Shown in pieces: positions 35,816-44,416 of a stretch of 44,416 nucleotides of DNA. The translations under genes and the position numbers were made by a program. Within the stretch, counting starts at the first letter, position 1. Each line of letters starts with the position of its first letter. Source of the stretch: an uncultured Pelagibacteraceae bacterium (lineage in GTDB: Bacteria > Pseudomonadota > Alphaproteobacteria > Pelagibacterales > Pelagibacteraceae); assembly GCA_902542165.1 (NCBI GenBank), contig CACBTF010000004.1, positions 1 to 44,416 of the forward strand, given 5' to 3'. The notes under the pieces are model-generated. The model worked only from the letters and a program-made list of their open reading frames with translations, was not told the DNA's origin and did not search any database.

Positions 35816-37003
35816 ATGAAAATAAACCACAAACTAATGAATAATAATTTTACAAGCGGTGATATAAATGCTGTAAAAAAATTTTTAAAAAACAAAAACG
35901 TAATATTAACACAATCAAAAAAAGTCGAGGAGTTTGAGAAAAAATGGTCAAAATGGCTTGGAGTTAAATATTCTACTTTTGTTAACTCAGGATCTTCTGC
36001 GAATTATATTTCAATTGCAATCTTAAAAGCTCTTAATAAAAAGAATAAAAAGAATGAAATTATAGTTCCATCTTTAACCTGGGTTTCAGATATAAACTCA
36101 ATTTTAATGAATGGTTTTAAACCTGTTTTTGTAGATATAGACCTTCACACACTATCTATTTCACCCGAAAAAGTGATAAAAAAGATTAATAAAAAAACTT
36201 TAGCCGTATTTATTACCCATGCGCAAGGCTTCAATGGTTTCACAGATAATTTACTTAAAGAGTTAAAAAAGAGAAATATTCTTCTTATAGAAGACGTGTG
36301 TGAAAGTCATGGAGCAAAACATAAAAACAAAAAATTAGGAACGTTTGGAATTATTTCTAATTTTTCATTCTATTACGCTCATCATATGACAACTATAGAA
36401 GGTGGCATGATTTGCACTAATGATAAAAAAACTTATGAATTGTCTAAGATATTTAGATCCCACGGAATGGTAAGAGAAACAAAAAATAAAAATTTTGAAA
36501 AGAAAATGATAAGAAAATATAAAGATCTTTCGCCTCAATTTATTTTTTTACATCCTACACTTAACTTTAGAAATAATGAGATAGGTGCAGTTATTGGAAT
36601 AAACCAGTTAAAAAATCTTAATAAAAATAATCAAGAGAGAACAAAAAATTTTAAATTTTTTTTAAAATACTTGAACAAAAAAAAGTATTGGACAGATTTT
36701 AAGATTAATGGCAGTTGTAATTACGCCTTTCCAATAGTATTAAAAACAAATAGTATAAAAAAAAGGGATAATTTTGAAAAAATACTTTTAAAGCATAATA
36801 TAGAATTTAGACGTGGAAATGCAGGTGGTGGCAATCAATTGAGACAACCATACTTAAAAGACACTGTTAATATGAAAAATTTTAATCAGTTTAAAAATGT
36901 AGATAAAGTTCACTTTTTTGGATACTATATAGGCAATTACCCTTCTCTAAAAAAAAATAAAATTTTAAAAATCCTAAAAGTTTTAAATAAGATTTCTTTT
37001 TAA
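35816..37003 (+). CDS. DegT/DnrJ/EryC1-fold enzyme with His at the PLP-lysine position (ColD-like dehydratase)
   Basis: STFVNSGSSANYISIAIL; VPSLTWVSDINSILMNGFKPVFVDID; FSFYYAHHMTTIEGGMICT. Confidence 0.82.
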   Translation: MKINHKLMNNNFTSGDINAVKKFLKNKNVILTQSKKVEEFEKKWSKWLGVKYSTFVNSGSSANYISIAILKALNKKNKKNEIIVPSLTWVSDINSILMNGFKPVFVDIDLHTLSISPEKVIKKINKKTLAVFITHAQGFNGFTDNLLKELKKRNILLIEDVCESHGAKHKNKKLGTFGIISNFSFYYAHHMTTIEGGMICTNDKKTYELSKIFRSHGMVRETKNKNFEKKMIRKYKDLSPQFIFLHPTLNFRNNEIGAVIGINQLKNLNKNNQERTKNFKFFLKYLNKKKYWTDFKINGSCNYAFPIVLKTNSIKKRDNFEKILLKHNIEFRRGNAGGGNQLRQPYLKDTVNMKNFNQFKNVDKVHFFGYYIGNYPSLKKNKILKILKVLNKISF

Positions 37004-38548
37004 ATGGAAAAAAGAGATAATTTAGATTGTTTATTTTTAGTTACTAAGAGTTCTAAAAAAACCTACCAAAAACTATCCCACACTTATTCAGCTATTGAAC
37101 CACCTACTTGGGCTTTATTACTAGCTGAGTCTACCAGAAGCGTTGGTTTTAAAGTAGATATTTTAGATGCAAATGCGGAAAATCTTTCTGTTGAAGAAAT
37201 TTTAAAAAGAATAAAAGATAATTCCCCTAAATTAATTTGTTTAGTGGTTTATGGTCAGAATGTTAATGCTGGGACTACTAATATGAGTGGAGCAATACAT
37301 ACTTCAGAATATTTAAAAAAGTTTATCTCCACACCTATTTCAATCATAGGATCTCATGTACAGGCGTTACCGATAGAAACTCTTAAAAAAGAAAAGAGTA
37401 TAGATTTTGTTTTTACTAATGAAGGTGTTTACTCTTTGAGAAATTTACTAAAGTTAACTGATTTTTCCTCTAATAATTTGGCTAAAATTAAAGGTATTGC
37501 TTTTAGAAACCAAAATAAGATTATAATTAACGCTCCTGAAAAAATAGTACCTAATGAAAAAATGGACATTGATTTACCTGGTTATGCTTGGGATTTATTG
37601 CCATTTAAAAAGAAACCTCTAGATTTGTATAGAGCACCAATGTGGCATGCTGAGTATGATTTTGAAAAAAGAACACCATATGCAAGCTTACAAACAAGTT
37701 TAGGTTGTCAATTTGGTTGTAATTTTTGCATGATTAATATTTTAAATCGAAATGATAATGATGAAATTGGAGTAGCTTCAAATTATAGCAAAATGAGATT
37801 CTGGTCTACTAACTTTATAATTAAAGAATTTGATAAACTAATTAAGATGGGTGTAAGAACTATTAGAATAGTTGACGAAATGTTTTTACTTAATCCAAAG
37901 TATTACATACCATTATGTGAAAAACTTGCAGAGAGAAACAAAGATGATTCATTAAGAATTTGGAGCTATAGTAGAATTGATACTGTTAAAAGACCAGAGA
38001 TTTTAAAATTAGTGAGAAGAGCAGGAATTAAATGGTTGGCGCTCGGTATTGAGAGCGGTGAAAGATCTGTAAGACTCGAAGTTGATAAAGGGAAATTTGA
38101 GGACGTCGATGTCAGAAAAGTTATTAAAAAAGTTCATGAGGCTGATATCAACGTAATGGCTAATTATATATTTGGATTGCCAGGTGATACAAAAGAAACA
38201 GTGAAAAAAACTTTTGATTTAAGTCTTGAATTATGCACTGCCGGATGGAATACATATGGAGCTATGGCTTTACCAGGTAGCTATTTATATAAAAAAGCAT
38301 TAGAAGAAGGTAATCAGTTACCCGATACTTATGAAGGGTTTTCTTTTCACTCATATGAAACATTACCTTTGCCAACTGAAAAACTTTCAGCTAAAGAAAT
38401 TATAACTTTAAGAGATGAAGCTTTTAATCAATACCATAATCACAAACCTTTTCTTAATTTAATAGAAAAAAAATTTGGAAAAGAAGCGGTAAAAAATATA
38501 GTTGAAATGACTAAAATAACATTAAAGCGAAAAATTAAAGGTGATTAA
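37004..38548 (+). CDS. Radical SAM protein with N-terminal B12-binding-like domain
   Basis: TSLGCQFGCNFCMIN (CxxxCxxC), GIESGERSVR, NYIFGLPGDTKETVKKTF. Confidence 0.88.
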   Translation: MEKRDNLDCLFLVTKSSKKTYQKLSHTYSAIEPPTWALLLAESTRSVGFKVDILDANAENLSVEEILKRIKDNSPKLICLVVYGQNVNAGTTNMSGAIHTSEYLKKFISTPISIIGSHVQALPIETLKKEKSIDFVFTNEGVYSLRNLLKLTDFSSNNLAKIKGIAFRNQNKIIINAPEKIVPNEKMDIDLPGYAWDLLPFKKKPLDLYRAPMWHAEYDFEKRTPYASLQTSLGCQFGCNFCMINILNRNDNDEIGVASNYSKMRFWSTNFIIKEFDKLIKMGVRTIRIVDEMFLLNPKYYIPLCEKLAERNKDDSLRIWSYSRIDTVKRPEILKLVRRAGIKWLALGIESGERSVRLEVDKGKFEDVDVRKVIKKVHEADINVMANYIFGLPGDTKETVKKTFDLSLELCTAGWNTYGAMALPGSYLYKKALEEGNQLPDTYEGFSFHSYETLPLPTEKLSAKEIITLRDEAFNQYHNHKPFLNLIEKKFGKEAVKNIVEMTKITLKRKIKGD

Positions 38549-38550
38549 AA

Positions 38551-39042
38551 ATGTTTAAAGATATTAAAATTTTAAAAAATTCTGCATTCAAAGATAATAG
38601 AGGGATGTTATGGACAACATGGAAAAAAGGAGTATTTAAAAATATCAAATTTAATCATGATAAATTTTCTCTCTCCAAAAAAAATGTCCTTAGGGGACTG
38701 CACTGTGATTTTAAATCCTGGAAAATGATTACAAGCGTTTATGGAAAATTTTTGCTTGTTATTGTTGATATGAGAAAAAAATCAAAAAATTACTTAAAAC
38801 ATAAAAAAATAATTATTGACCACAATAAACCCCAATTAGTTTTAATACCACCTTACTATGCAAATGGTCACCTCTGTTTATCAAAATTTTGTTTATTTCA
38901 TTACAAATGGAGCTATAAGGGTAAATATATTGACGCTAAAAATCAAACAACTTATTTATGGTGTGACCCGAAACTAAAAATAAGATGGCCAATAAAAAAG
39001 CCAATCTTAAGCAAAAGAGATAAAAAAGCAAAAGCAATTTAA
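38551..39042 (+). CDS. dTDP-4-dehydrorhamnose 3,5-epimerase-like cupin
   Basis: KKNVLRGLHCDFKSWKMITSVYGKFLLVIVDMRKKSKNY...IPPYYANGHLCL. Confidence 0.75.
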   Translation: MFKDIKILKNSAFKDNRGMLWTTWKKGVFKNIKFNHDKFSLSKKNVLRGLHCDFKSWKMITSVYGKFLLVIVDMRKKSKNYLKHKKIIIDHNKPQLVLIPPYYANGHLCLSKFCLFHYKWSYKGKYIDAKNQTTYLWCDPKLKIRWPIKKPILSKRDKKAKAI

Positions 39043-39045
39043 ATT

Positions 39046-39984
39046 ATGCAAAAAGTTTTAATAACAGGTGGAGCAGGTTATATAGGTTCAATGTTAAGCA
39101 CTAAACTTCTTGATTTAGGCTATCATGTTACAGTTATTGATTTATTAAAGTACGACAAAGGTTCTTTAAATCATTTATATTTCTATAAAAATTTTGAATT
39201 AATACGAGAAGATGTAAGAAAAAAAGATCTAATAAAAAAACTTATAAGAAAATTTGACTTTATAATTCCTCTAGCAGCTTTAGTAGGAGCGCCTTTGTGC
39301 CAAAAATTTAAAAATGATGCAATTAGTACAAATTTTGGAACAATTAAGACATTGTGTAAACTTGCAACAAAAAAAAATAAAATAATTTATCTAACAACTA
39401 ACTCTGGATACGGAATTGGTGAAAAAAATAAATTTTGTGATGAAAATAGTCCTTTAAATCCAATTTCACTTTACGGAAGAACTAAATGTGATGGTGAAGA
39501 TTTAGTTCGATTAAAAGTTAAAAATTATGTTTGTTTTAGATTAGCTACAGTGTTTGGCCACAGTTATAGAATGCGTAGCGATCTACTCGTTAATAATTTT
39601 GTTTATACAGCATTAAAAAAAAAAAAATTAACTCTTTTTGAGCCTCACTTTAGAAGAAATTTTATACATGTAAGAGATGTTGCCAATGCAATTATCTTTA
39701 CCATGAAAAATTTTAATAAATTAAAAAATAATGTTTATAATCTTGGCTTATCATCAGCAAATATAAGTAAAATAATATTAGCAAAAAAAATTAAAAAACA
39801 TTACAAAAAATTAAAAATACAAATAGTAAAGAACAGAAAAGATCCAGACAAAAGGGATTATTTTGTAAGTAACAAAAAAATTGAAAAAAAAGGCTTTAAA
39901 GCAAACATCTCTTTAGATGAGGGCATATCAGAATTAATTCAAGTTTTTAAAAACGATAAAAATAAAGTAGTTAATAATTATTAA
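39046..39984 (+). CDS. NAD-dependent epimerase/dehydratase (SDR)
   Basis: VLITGGAGYIGSMLSTKLLDLGYHVTVID; SLYGRTKCDGE (YxxxK). Confidence 0.9.
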   Translation: MQKVLITGGAGYIGSMLSTKLLDLGYHVTVIDLLKYDKGSLNHLYFYKNFELIREDVRKKDLIKKLIRKFDFIIPLAALVGAPLCQKFKNDAISTNFGTIKTLCKLATKKNKIIYLTTNSGYGIGEKNKFCDENSPLNPISLYGRTKCDGEDLVRLKVKNYVCFRLATVFGHSYRMRSDLLVNNFVYTALKKKKLTLFEPHFRRNFIHVRDVANAIIFTMKNFNKLKNNVYNLGLSSANISKIILAKKIKKHYKKLKIQIVKNRKDPDKRDYFVSNKKIEKKGFKANISLDEGISELIQVFKNDKNKVVNNY

Positions 39985-39986
39985 TT

Positions 39987-41168
39987 TTACTTTAAAATAT
40001 TTTTTATTTGAACTTCAAAATCTTTTTCTGCATAAAAATAGTTTAAATTACTTTTTTTTGCACATTTTTCGTCAGTAATTTTATCCCCTATCATAAAACT
40101 CCTCTTTCTGTTAATTAAAAATTTTTCAAAAATATTTTGAATCATTTTATTTCCTGGCTTCCTTAAGTTGCTAATTTTTTTAAATCTTTTAATTTTAGCT
40201 TGAGGGTGGAATGGACAATACTGAACATCATCGAAGAATATGTTTTTTTTAGATAAATAATGTTTTAAATATTTATGAAGATTAAAAAAATCTTTTTCTT
40301 TAAATTTCCCTTTAGCTATACCTGCTTGATTAGTAATTATAAAAATATAAAAATTCTTCTTTATTAGATATTTTAATCCTTTAATTACACCTTTTCTAAA
40401 TTTAAAGTTTTTAAATTTATGTACATATCCATAGTCATAATTTATCACACCATCTCTATCTAAGAATGCCGCAGGTTTCTTAAAGTTAATAAGAAGTTTC
40501 TTCTTAGCATTTTTTAAGTATTTAGGTGAACCTATATCTACAAAAAAATCTTTGTAAATTTTTCCCTTAATTAATTTTTTTTCTATCATCTTTGGTAAAA
40601 TATCACTCTCTAAAGAAGAGGGTCTTTTAATTAAATATTTAAAAATTTTTTTGTTAAAATAATAAACTCCACCATTAATTAAATTACTTTTACTTTTGTA
40701 AGTAATAAAATTTTTATTTACCGCTAAGTTGTTTAGTTTTAAACTTTTTGTATTTGCTTTTTTTGAAACAAGTGCAATACCACCTAAACTTTTTTGTCTA
40801 AACGATTTAACAAAATCATCTACATCTACATTAAATATTGTATCACCATTAATTAGCAAAAAATCATTAATTTTATTTTTCTTTAGGCCAAGTAAAGCTC
40901 CACCCGTACCCATTAATTTTTTTTCTTTGATGCAAATTATTTTTGTAAAATTAAATATTCTATTATGAAAGTTTTTATGGATAATTGTATGTTTGAAACC
41001 TGTTAAAATATAAACTTTATTTATAGGGTATTTAGTTAAATTATTTAATAAATATTGTAAAAAATAAATATTATTAAATTTAAGCATTGGTTTTGGTTTA
41101 TTGTTAAGATATTCCTTAATTCTAGATCCTTTTCCACCTGCCAATATAACAATATCAATTTTTCTCAT
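39987..41168 (-). CDS. Fused sugar-phosphate nucleotidyltransferase + HAD-IIIA phosphatase (HddC-GmhB-like)
   Basis: N-term MRKIDIVILAGGKGSRIKEYLNNKPKPMLKF...LLINGDTIFNVD; C-term AAFLDRDGVINYDYGYVHK...IITNQAGIAKGKF...MIGDKITDEKCAKK. Confidence 0.88.
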   Translation of the reverse strand: MRKIDIVILAGGKGSRIKEYLNNKPKPMLKFNNIYFLQYLLNNLTKYPINKVYILTGFKHTIIHKNFHNRIFNFTKIICIKEKKLMGTGGALLGLKKNKINDFLLINGDTIFNVDVDDFVKSFRQKSLGGIALVSKKANTKSLKLNNLAVNKNFITYKSKSNLINGGVYYFNKKIFKYLIKRPSSLESDILPKMIEKKLIKGKIYKDFFVDIGSPKYLKNAKKKLLINFKKPAAFLDRDGVINYDYGYVHKFKNFKFRKGVIKGLKYLIKKNFYIFIITNQAGIAKGKFKEKDFFNLHKYLKHYLSKKNIFFDDVQYCPFHPQAKIKRFKKISNLRKPGNKMIQNIFEKFLINRKRSFMIGDKITDEKCAKKSNLNYFYAEKDFEVQIKNILK

Positions 41169-41225
41169 TAGACTATTTATTTTTTATCATTTTAATGCGT
41201 ATTTAAATAGTTTAATAATCAATTT

Positions 41226-42158
41226 ATGAAAAAAATTTCATTTGTATTTTCTTTTAAAAATGAGGAAAATAATTTAGAAGAATTAATTAAAAGAGTTGAT
41301 ACATCTGTTAAAAAACTCAAGAACTATAATTACGAATTGATTTTTGTAAATGATGCATCAGATGATAACTCAGAAAAAATATTAGAAAATTTACAAAAAA
41401 CTTATCCAATAACCATTATAAATATGTCAAGGACATTTGGTGTAGGTCCATGCGTTATGGCGGGGTTTAGACATACTGATGGTGATTGTATTGTGTACAT
41501 GGACTCAGATTTACAAGACCCGCCTGAAATATTAGAAAAATTAATTAATGAATATCAGAGTGGAGCAGATGTTGTTCACACTGTAAGAACTGAAAGATTG
41601 GGAGAGTCAAAGATTAAATTAATTTTAACAAAAATAGCCTATAAAATAATAAATTTCTTGTCAGATATTAATCTTCCTTCTGAGGCTGGTGATTTTAAAC
41701 TAATTTCTAAAAAAGCTCTTACAAAAATTTTAGAGCAAAAAGAATCTAGACCTTATATTAGAGGCTTATCTGTGTGGGTAGGATTTAAGCAAGCTTATGT
41801 TGAATATGTAAGGAAACCTAGACATGAAGGCAAATCAAAGTTTCCACTTTTTTCCGCTGGTCCTATTACTCAATTTATTAATGGTGTAACGGCTTATTCA
41901 TTAAAGCCCTTATATTTAGGAATTATTCTAGGAATGTTATCAATTATATTTTCTATTTTACTAATTTTTTATGCTTTTTATATGAAATTTACCGATATAG
42001 CGGTACCAGGAACTGCAGGAATTATAATTACGATTTCTTTTTTTTCAGGAGTTATTTTATTAAGTGTAGGAGTCACGGGTATTTACATTGCAAGAATCTT
42101 TGAGGAGGTAAGAGGGAGAGATACCTACGTAATAAAAAATATTAAAAAAATTAATTAA
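41226..42158 (+). CDS. Family 2 glycosyltransferase with C-terminal TM pair (GtrB/DPM1-like)
   Basis: SFVFSFKNEENNLEELIKRV; YMDSDLQDPPEILEKLI; two C-terminal hydrophobic segments. Confidence 0.9.
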   Translation: MKKISFVFSFKNEENNLEELIKRVDTSVKKLKNYNYELIFVNDASDDNSEKILENLQKTYPITIINMSRTFGVGPCVMAGFRHTDGDCIVYMDSDLQDPPEILEKLINEYQSGADVVHTVRTERLGESKIKLILTKIAYKIINFLSDINLPSEAGDFKLISKKALTKILEQKESRPYIRGLSVWVGFKQAYVEYVRKPRHEGKSKFPLFSAGPITQFINGVTAYSLKPLYLGIILGMLSIIFSILLIFYAFYMKFTDIAVPGTAGIIITISFFSGVILLSVGVTGIYIARIFEEVRGRDTYVIKNIKKIN

Positions 42159-43656
42159 TTCTATATAGACTATATTTTTTATCGGAAAAAATTAATTCTA
42201 AATCCAATTTCCAATTATTAGGGGTAATTACTATATTGGATTTAAATTTATTTTTTATATAATCCCAATCGCTGGCTAACCTTTTTTCAAACTTTGACTT
42301 AATATAATTATCATTTAAATAAGGGTAATTATTTCTTGGTGGATTTTCAAAGTCATAACCGTAAACTTCCGTCAAAATATCTCTGATATTATTCACTAAA
42401 TATGGATGATATGGTAGATAATCGATTGTTTTCAACATTAAAGGGGGTTTATTAGAAATATATAAAACATTAAATGGTGTTTCAGCATTAGTAATTACAT
42501 TTCCAACATCTTTTAGATCTTTAAGTTTATAAAAAATCAAGTTTTCATCTTTTAAAACAATTTTATCTTTAATATTTAAAAAAGTTTTATAGTGCATCAA
42601 TGAGTAAATAATTATTATAGAGTAAAAAAAATAATTTATATATTTAATTTCTTTAAATCTATAATAAATTAATGATAGGGCAATGGGCCAGGCAATAAAT
42701 GTAAAAGTTATCATAAGCCTACCAGGTATTATTGGTGCCAAGACTCGATAATCACTCAAACGAAAAATTTTAAAGGATAGATACATAACTATAGAAGAAA
42801 TAATCATTGAACAAAAGACACTTGAAAAAAGTTTATTTTCATTATTTTTTGGACACATGAAATAAACAATAATTAATAAAACTAAAGATTTAAACAAATA
42901 TTCATAATGAATTTCATCTGTGATTGCTCTATGACCATCCCATTTTTCCATATAAATTTTAAAGAGATTTTGATCGTAAGGTATTTTCTCTAAAGAAAAA
43001 TGAAAAAAAATTACTAAGCTGATTATAGTTAATAGCAAACCAGGAAATAAAATTTTTAAAGACTCATTAAAACTATTTATTTTTTTTTCATAAAAAGAGA
43101 AAAAAATTAATATTAATAAAACCCATAAACCAACTAAAGGATGAACACAAAATAATATGAAACCTAATAAAAAAGACAATTTTATATTACTCATTAAAAG
43201 AGATGCTACTACCAGTCCAGTAAGTGCTTGAGCGAATGCACCAAAAGTATGAATTGTAAAAATTAAAGATGGATAATCTGTATCACCTAAATTTTTTTGA
43301 AAAAAAATTAACAAACAAGATAAACAAATCGAAAGTGTAGTATTGCCGATAAACTTTTCAAAAATAATGAAACATGAGTAAAAAAGAATTAAATTTAATA
43401 AAAAAACTAAAAAAAAAGAAACTGAGTGAGAATTAAATCCTATTTTAAATAGTATAGCGGATAATTGAGTTAATAAAGTCCATGAATTAAGAAAATAGTA
43501 CTTTAATGGGGATACATTATCCTGATAAATAACCTCTCCTGATATTACTAAACCGCCACGTACTGCTACCTGTTCGTTAAAAAAAAAGACTGTAAAAGCA
43601 ATACTTAAAATTGTTAAGTAGAAAAGGTTTTTTTTACTATAAATATTACTATTCAC
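42151..43656 (-). CDS. Polytopic membrane protein, probable glycosyltransferase/polysaccharide-related
   Basis: Many TM segments and C-terminal soluble tail beside a GtrB-like gene. Confidence 0.55.
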   Translation of the reverse strand: MNSNIYSKKNLFYLTILSIAFTVFFFNEQVAVRGGLVISGEVIYQDNVSPLKYYFLNSWTLLTQLSAILFKIGFNSHSVSFFLVFLLNLILFYSCFIIFEKFIGNTTLSICLSCLLIFFQKNLGDTDYPSLIFTIHTFGAFAQALTGLVVASLLMSNIKLSFLLGFILFCVHPLVGLWVLLILIFFSFYEKKINSFNESLKILFPGLLLTIISLVIFFHFSLEKIPYDQNLFKIYMEKWDGHRAITDEIHYEYLFKSLVLLIIVYFMCPKNNENKLFSSVFCSMIISSIVMYLSFKIFRLSDYRVLAPIIPGRLMITFTFIAWPIALSLIYYRFKEIKYINYFFYSIIIIYSLMHYKTFLNIKDKIVLKDENLIFYKLKDLKDVGNVITNAETPFNVLYISNKPPLMLKTIDYLPYHPYLVNNIRDILTEVYGYDFENPPRNNYPYLNDNYIKSKFEKRLASDWDYIKNKFKSNIVITPNNWKLDLELIFSDKKYSLYRIN

Positions 43657-44189
43657 TTAAAAAATAATTTTTTTTTAATACACTCATCAAAAGTTTTGAG
43701 AGATTTGTCTTTTGAAGAAATTATTGGTTTTTTTATTGGCCAATCAATTTTTAAGGTTTGATCATTCCAAACAATTCCTTTTTCACTAGAAGGGCTATAA
43801 TAATTATCTAATTTGTAATAAATTAAATTTTCTTTTTCATATGAGTAATAAGCATGAGCAAAGCCCCTAGGAATAAAAAGACCTAAGCCATTTTTATCAG
43901 ATAAAATTATCTTAAAATTTTTTCCAAAGGTTTTAGATTTCTTTCTTAAATCTATTACACAGTCTAAGATTTTACCTTTTAAAACATTTACAAATTTAGA
44001 TTGAGGTTTTCTAATCTGAAAATGAAAACCTCTTAAAACATTTTTTTTTGATTGGGTAAAATATTCAAAACAAAATCTTTTTTTTAATATTTTATTATTA
44101 AAAGTCTCTCTTAAAGATCCTCTATTATCTATATTTTTTTTCTGTTTTATTATTAAAAGACCTTCAAATTTTGTTTTTATAATTTTCAT
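43653..44189 (-). CDS. rmlC: dTDP-4-dehydrorhamnose 3,5-epimerase
   Basis: NRGSLRETFNNKIL...QSKKNVLRGFHFQIRKPQSKFVNVLKGKILDCVIDLRKKSKTFGK...LFIPRGFAHAYYS. Confidence 0.88.
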   Translation of the reverse strand: MKIIKTKFEGLLIIKQKKNIDNRGSLRETFNNKILKKRFCFEYFTQSKKNVLRGFHFQIRKPQSKFVNVLKGKILDCVIDLRKKSKTFGKNFKIILSDKNGLGLFIPRGFAHAYYSYEKENLIYYKLDNYYSPSSEKGIVWNDQTLKIDWPIKKPIISSKDKSLKTFDECIKKKLFFK

Positions 44190-44195
44190 TTTATT

Positions 44196-44416
44196 TTAAA
44201 GAATTTTGAACAATTTGCCCAAGTTCATATCAACTCTTTTTGGCATTTTACCCTTTGATTTAACTTTGGTGATATTTTTTTTTTCTTTTCTAACAAAATT
44301 AAAAATAGTTTGTGTTTTTCCCCCCACATTTATAGTGCCTCTTTTATCAATTATTTTTAATAAAATGGGTATGAAATCTTTATGGTAAATAAAATTACTT
44401 TTTACATCAGAGAACG
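44196..44416 (-). CDS. C-terminal fragment of an RmlD-like/sugar-nucleotide reductase SDR (truncated by window end)
   Basis: Translated here: ...FSDVKSNFIYHKDFIPILLKIIDKRGTINVGGKTQTIFNFVRKEKKNITKVKSKGKMPKRVDMNLGKLFKIL*. Confidence 0.6.
   Translation of the reverse strand, partial: FSDVKSNFIYHKDFIPILLKIIDKRGTINVGGKTQTIFNFVRKEKKNITKVKSKGKMPKRVDMNLGKLFKIL

Noticed and set aside
44206-44388. 60-aa plus-strand ORF
   Set aside because: The minus strand gives a better sugar-reductase C-terminus (RGTINVGGKTQTIFNF...)
1-44416. CRISPR arrays, transposases, integrases, rRNA genes
   Set aside because: No regularly spaced direct repeats with unique spacers, no recombinase ORF and no rRNA-like segment seen

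Overview
AT-rich, densely packed bacterial window. Gene content, overlapping genes and very short intergenic spaces fit a streamlined marine alphaproteobacterium of the SAR11/Pelagibacterales type (taxonomy inferred, not searched). Positions 1-33.4 kb carry mostly housekeeping or conserved genes: DUF2237, hisI, folE, acuI-like reductase, LysR, rseP, HU, two tandem amt genes, recX, cysQ, mnmA, a CADD/TenA-like oxidase, a convergent TauE/SafE pair, an SxtJ/DUF5989/carbamoyltransferase cassette, M23 peptidase, TerC, a phosphotransacetylase-like gene and an omega-aminotransferase. A tRNA-Met(CAT) at 33.5 kb is followed by a surface-polysaccharide/nucleotide-sugar cluster that runs off the right end. 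The two best candidates for something undescribed are (a) an unannotated structured RNA downstream of mnmA (about 14570-14760) with two GNRA-capped hairpins, internal helices and a closing stem, and (b) an eight-gene same-strand operon (26212-28891) made almost entirely of small proteins of probable dimeric alpha/beta-barrel type (DUF1330, ABM-like, GYD-like) around a small membrane protein. Further items: cryptic microproteins missed by a 60-aa cutoff, several operator-like palindromes and repeats, recurrent TATAAT boxes almost touching start codons, and unusual sugar-pathway enzymes (split minimal TPP enzyme, ColD-like His-for-Lys dehydratase, nucleotidyltransferase-phosphatase fusion). All family calls come from reading motifs by eye; no database search was run.
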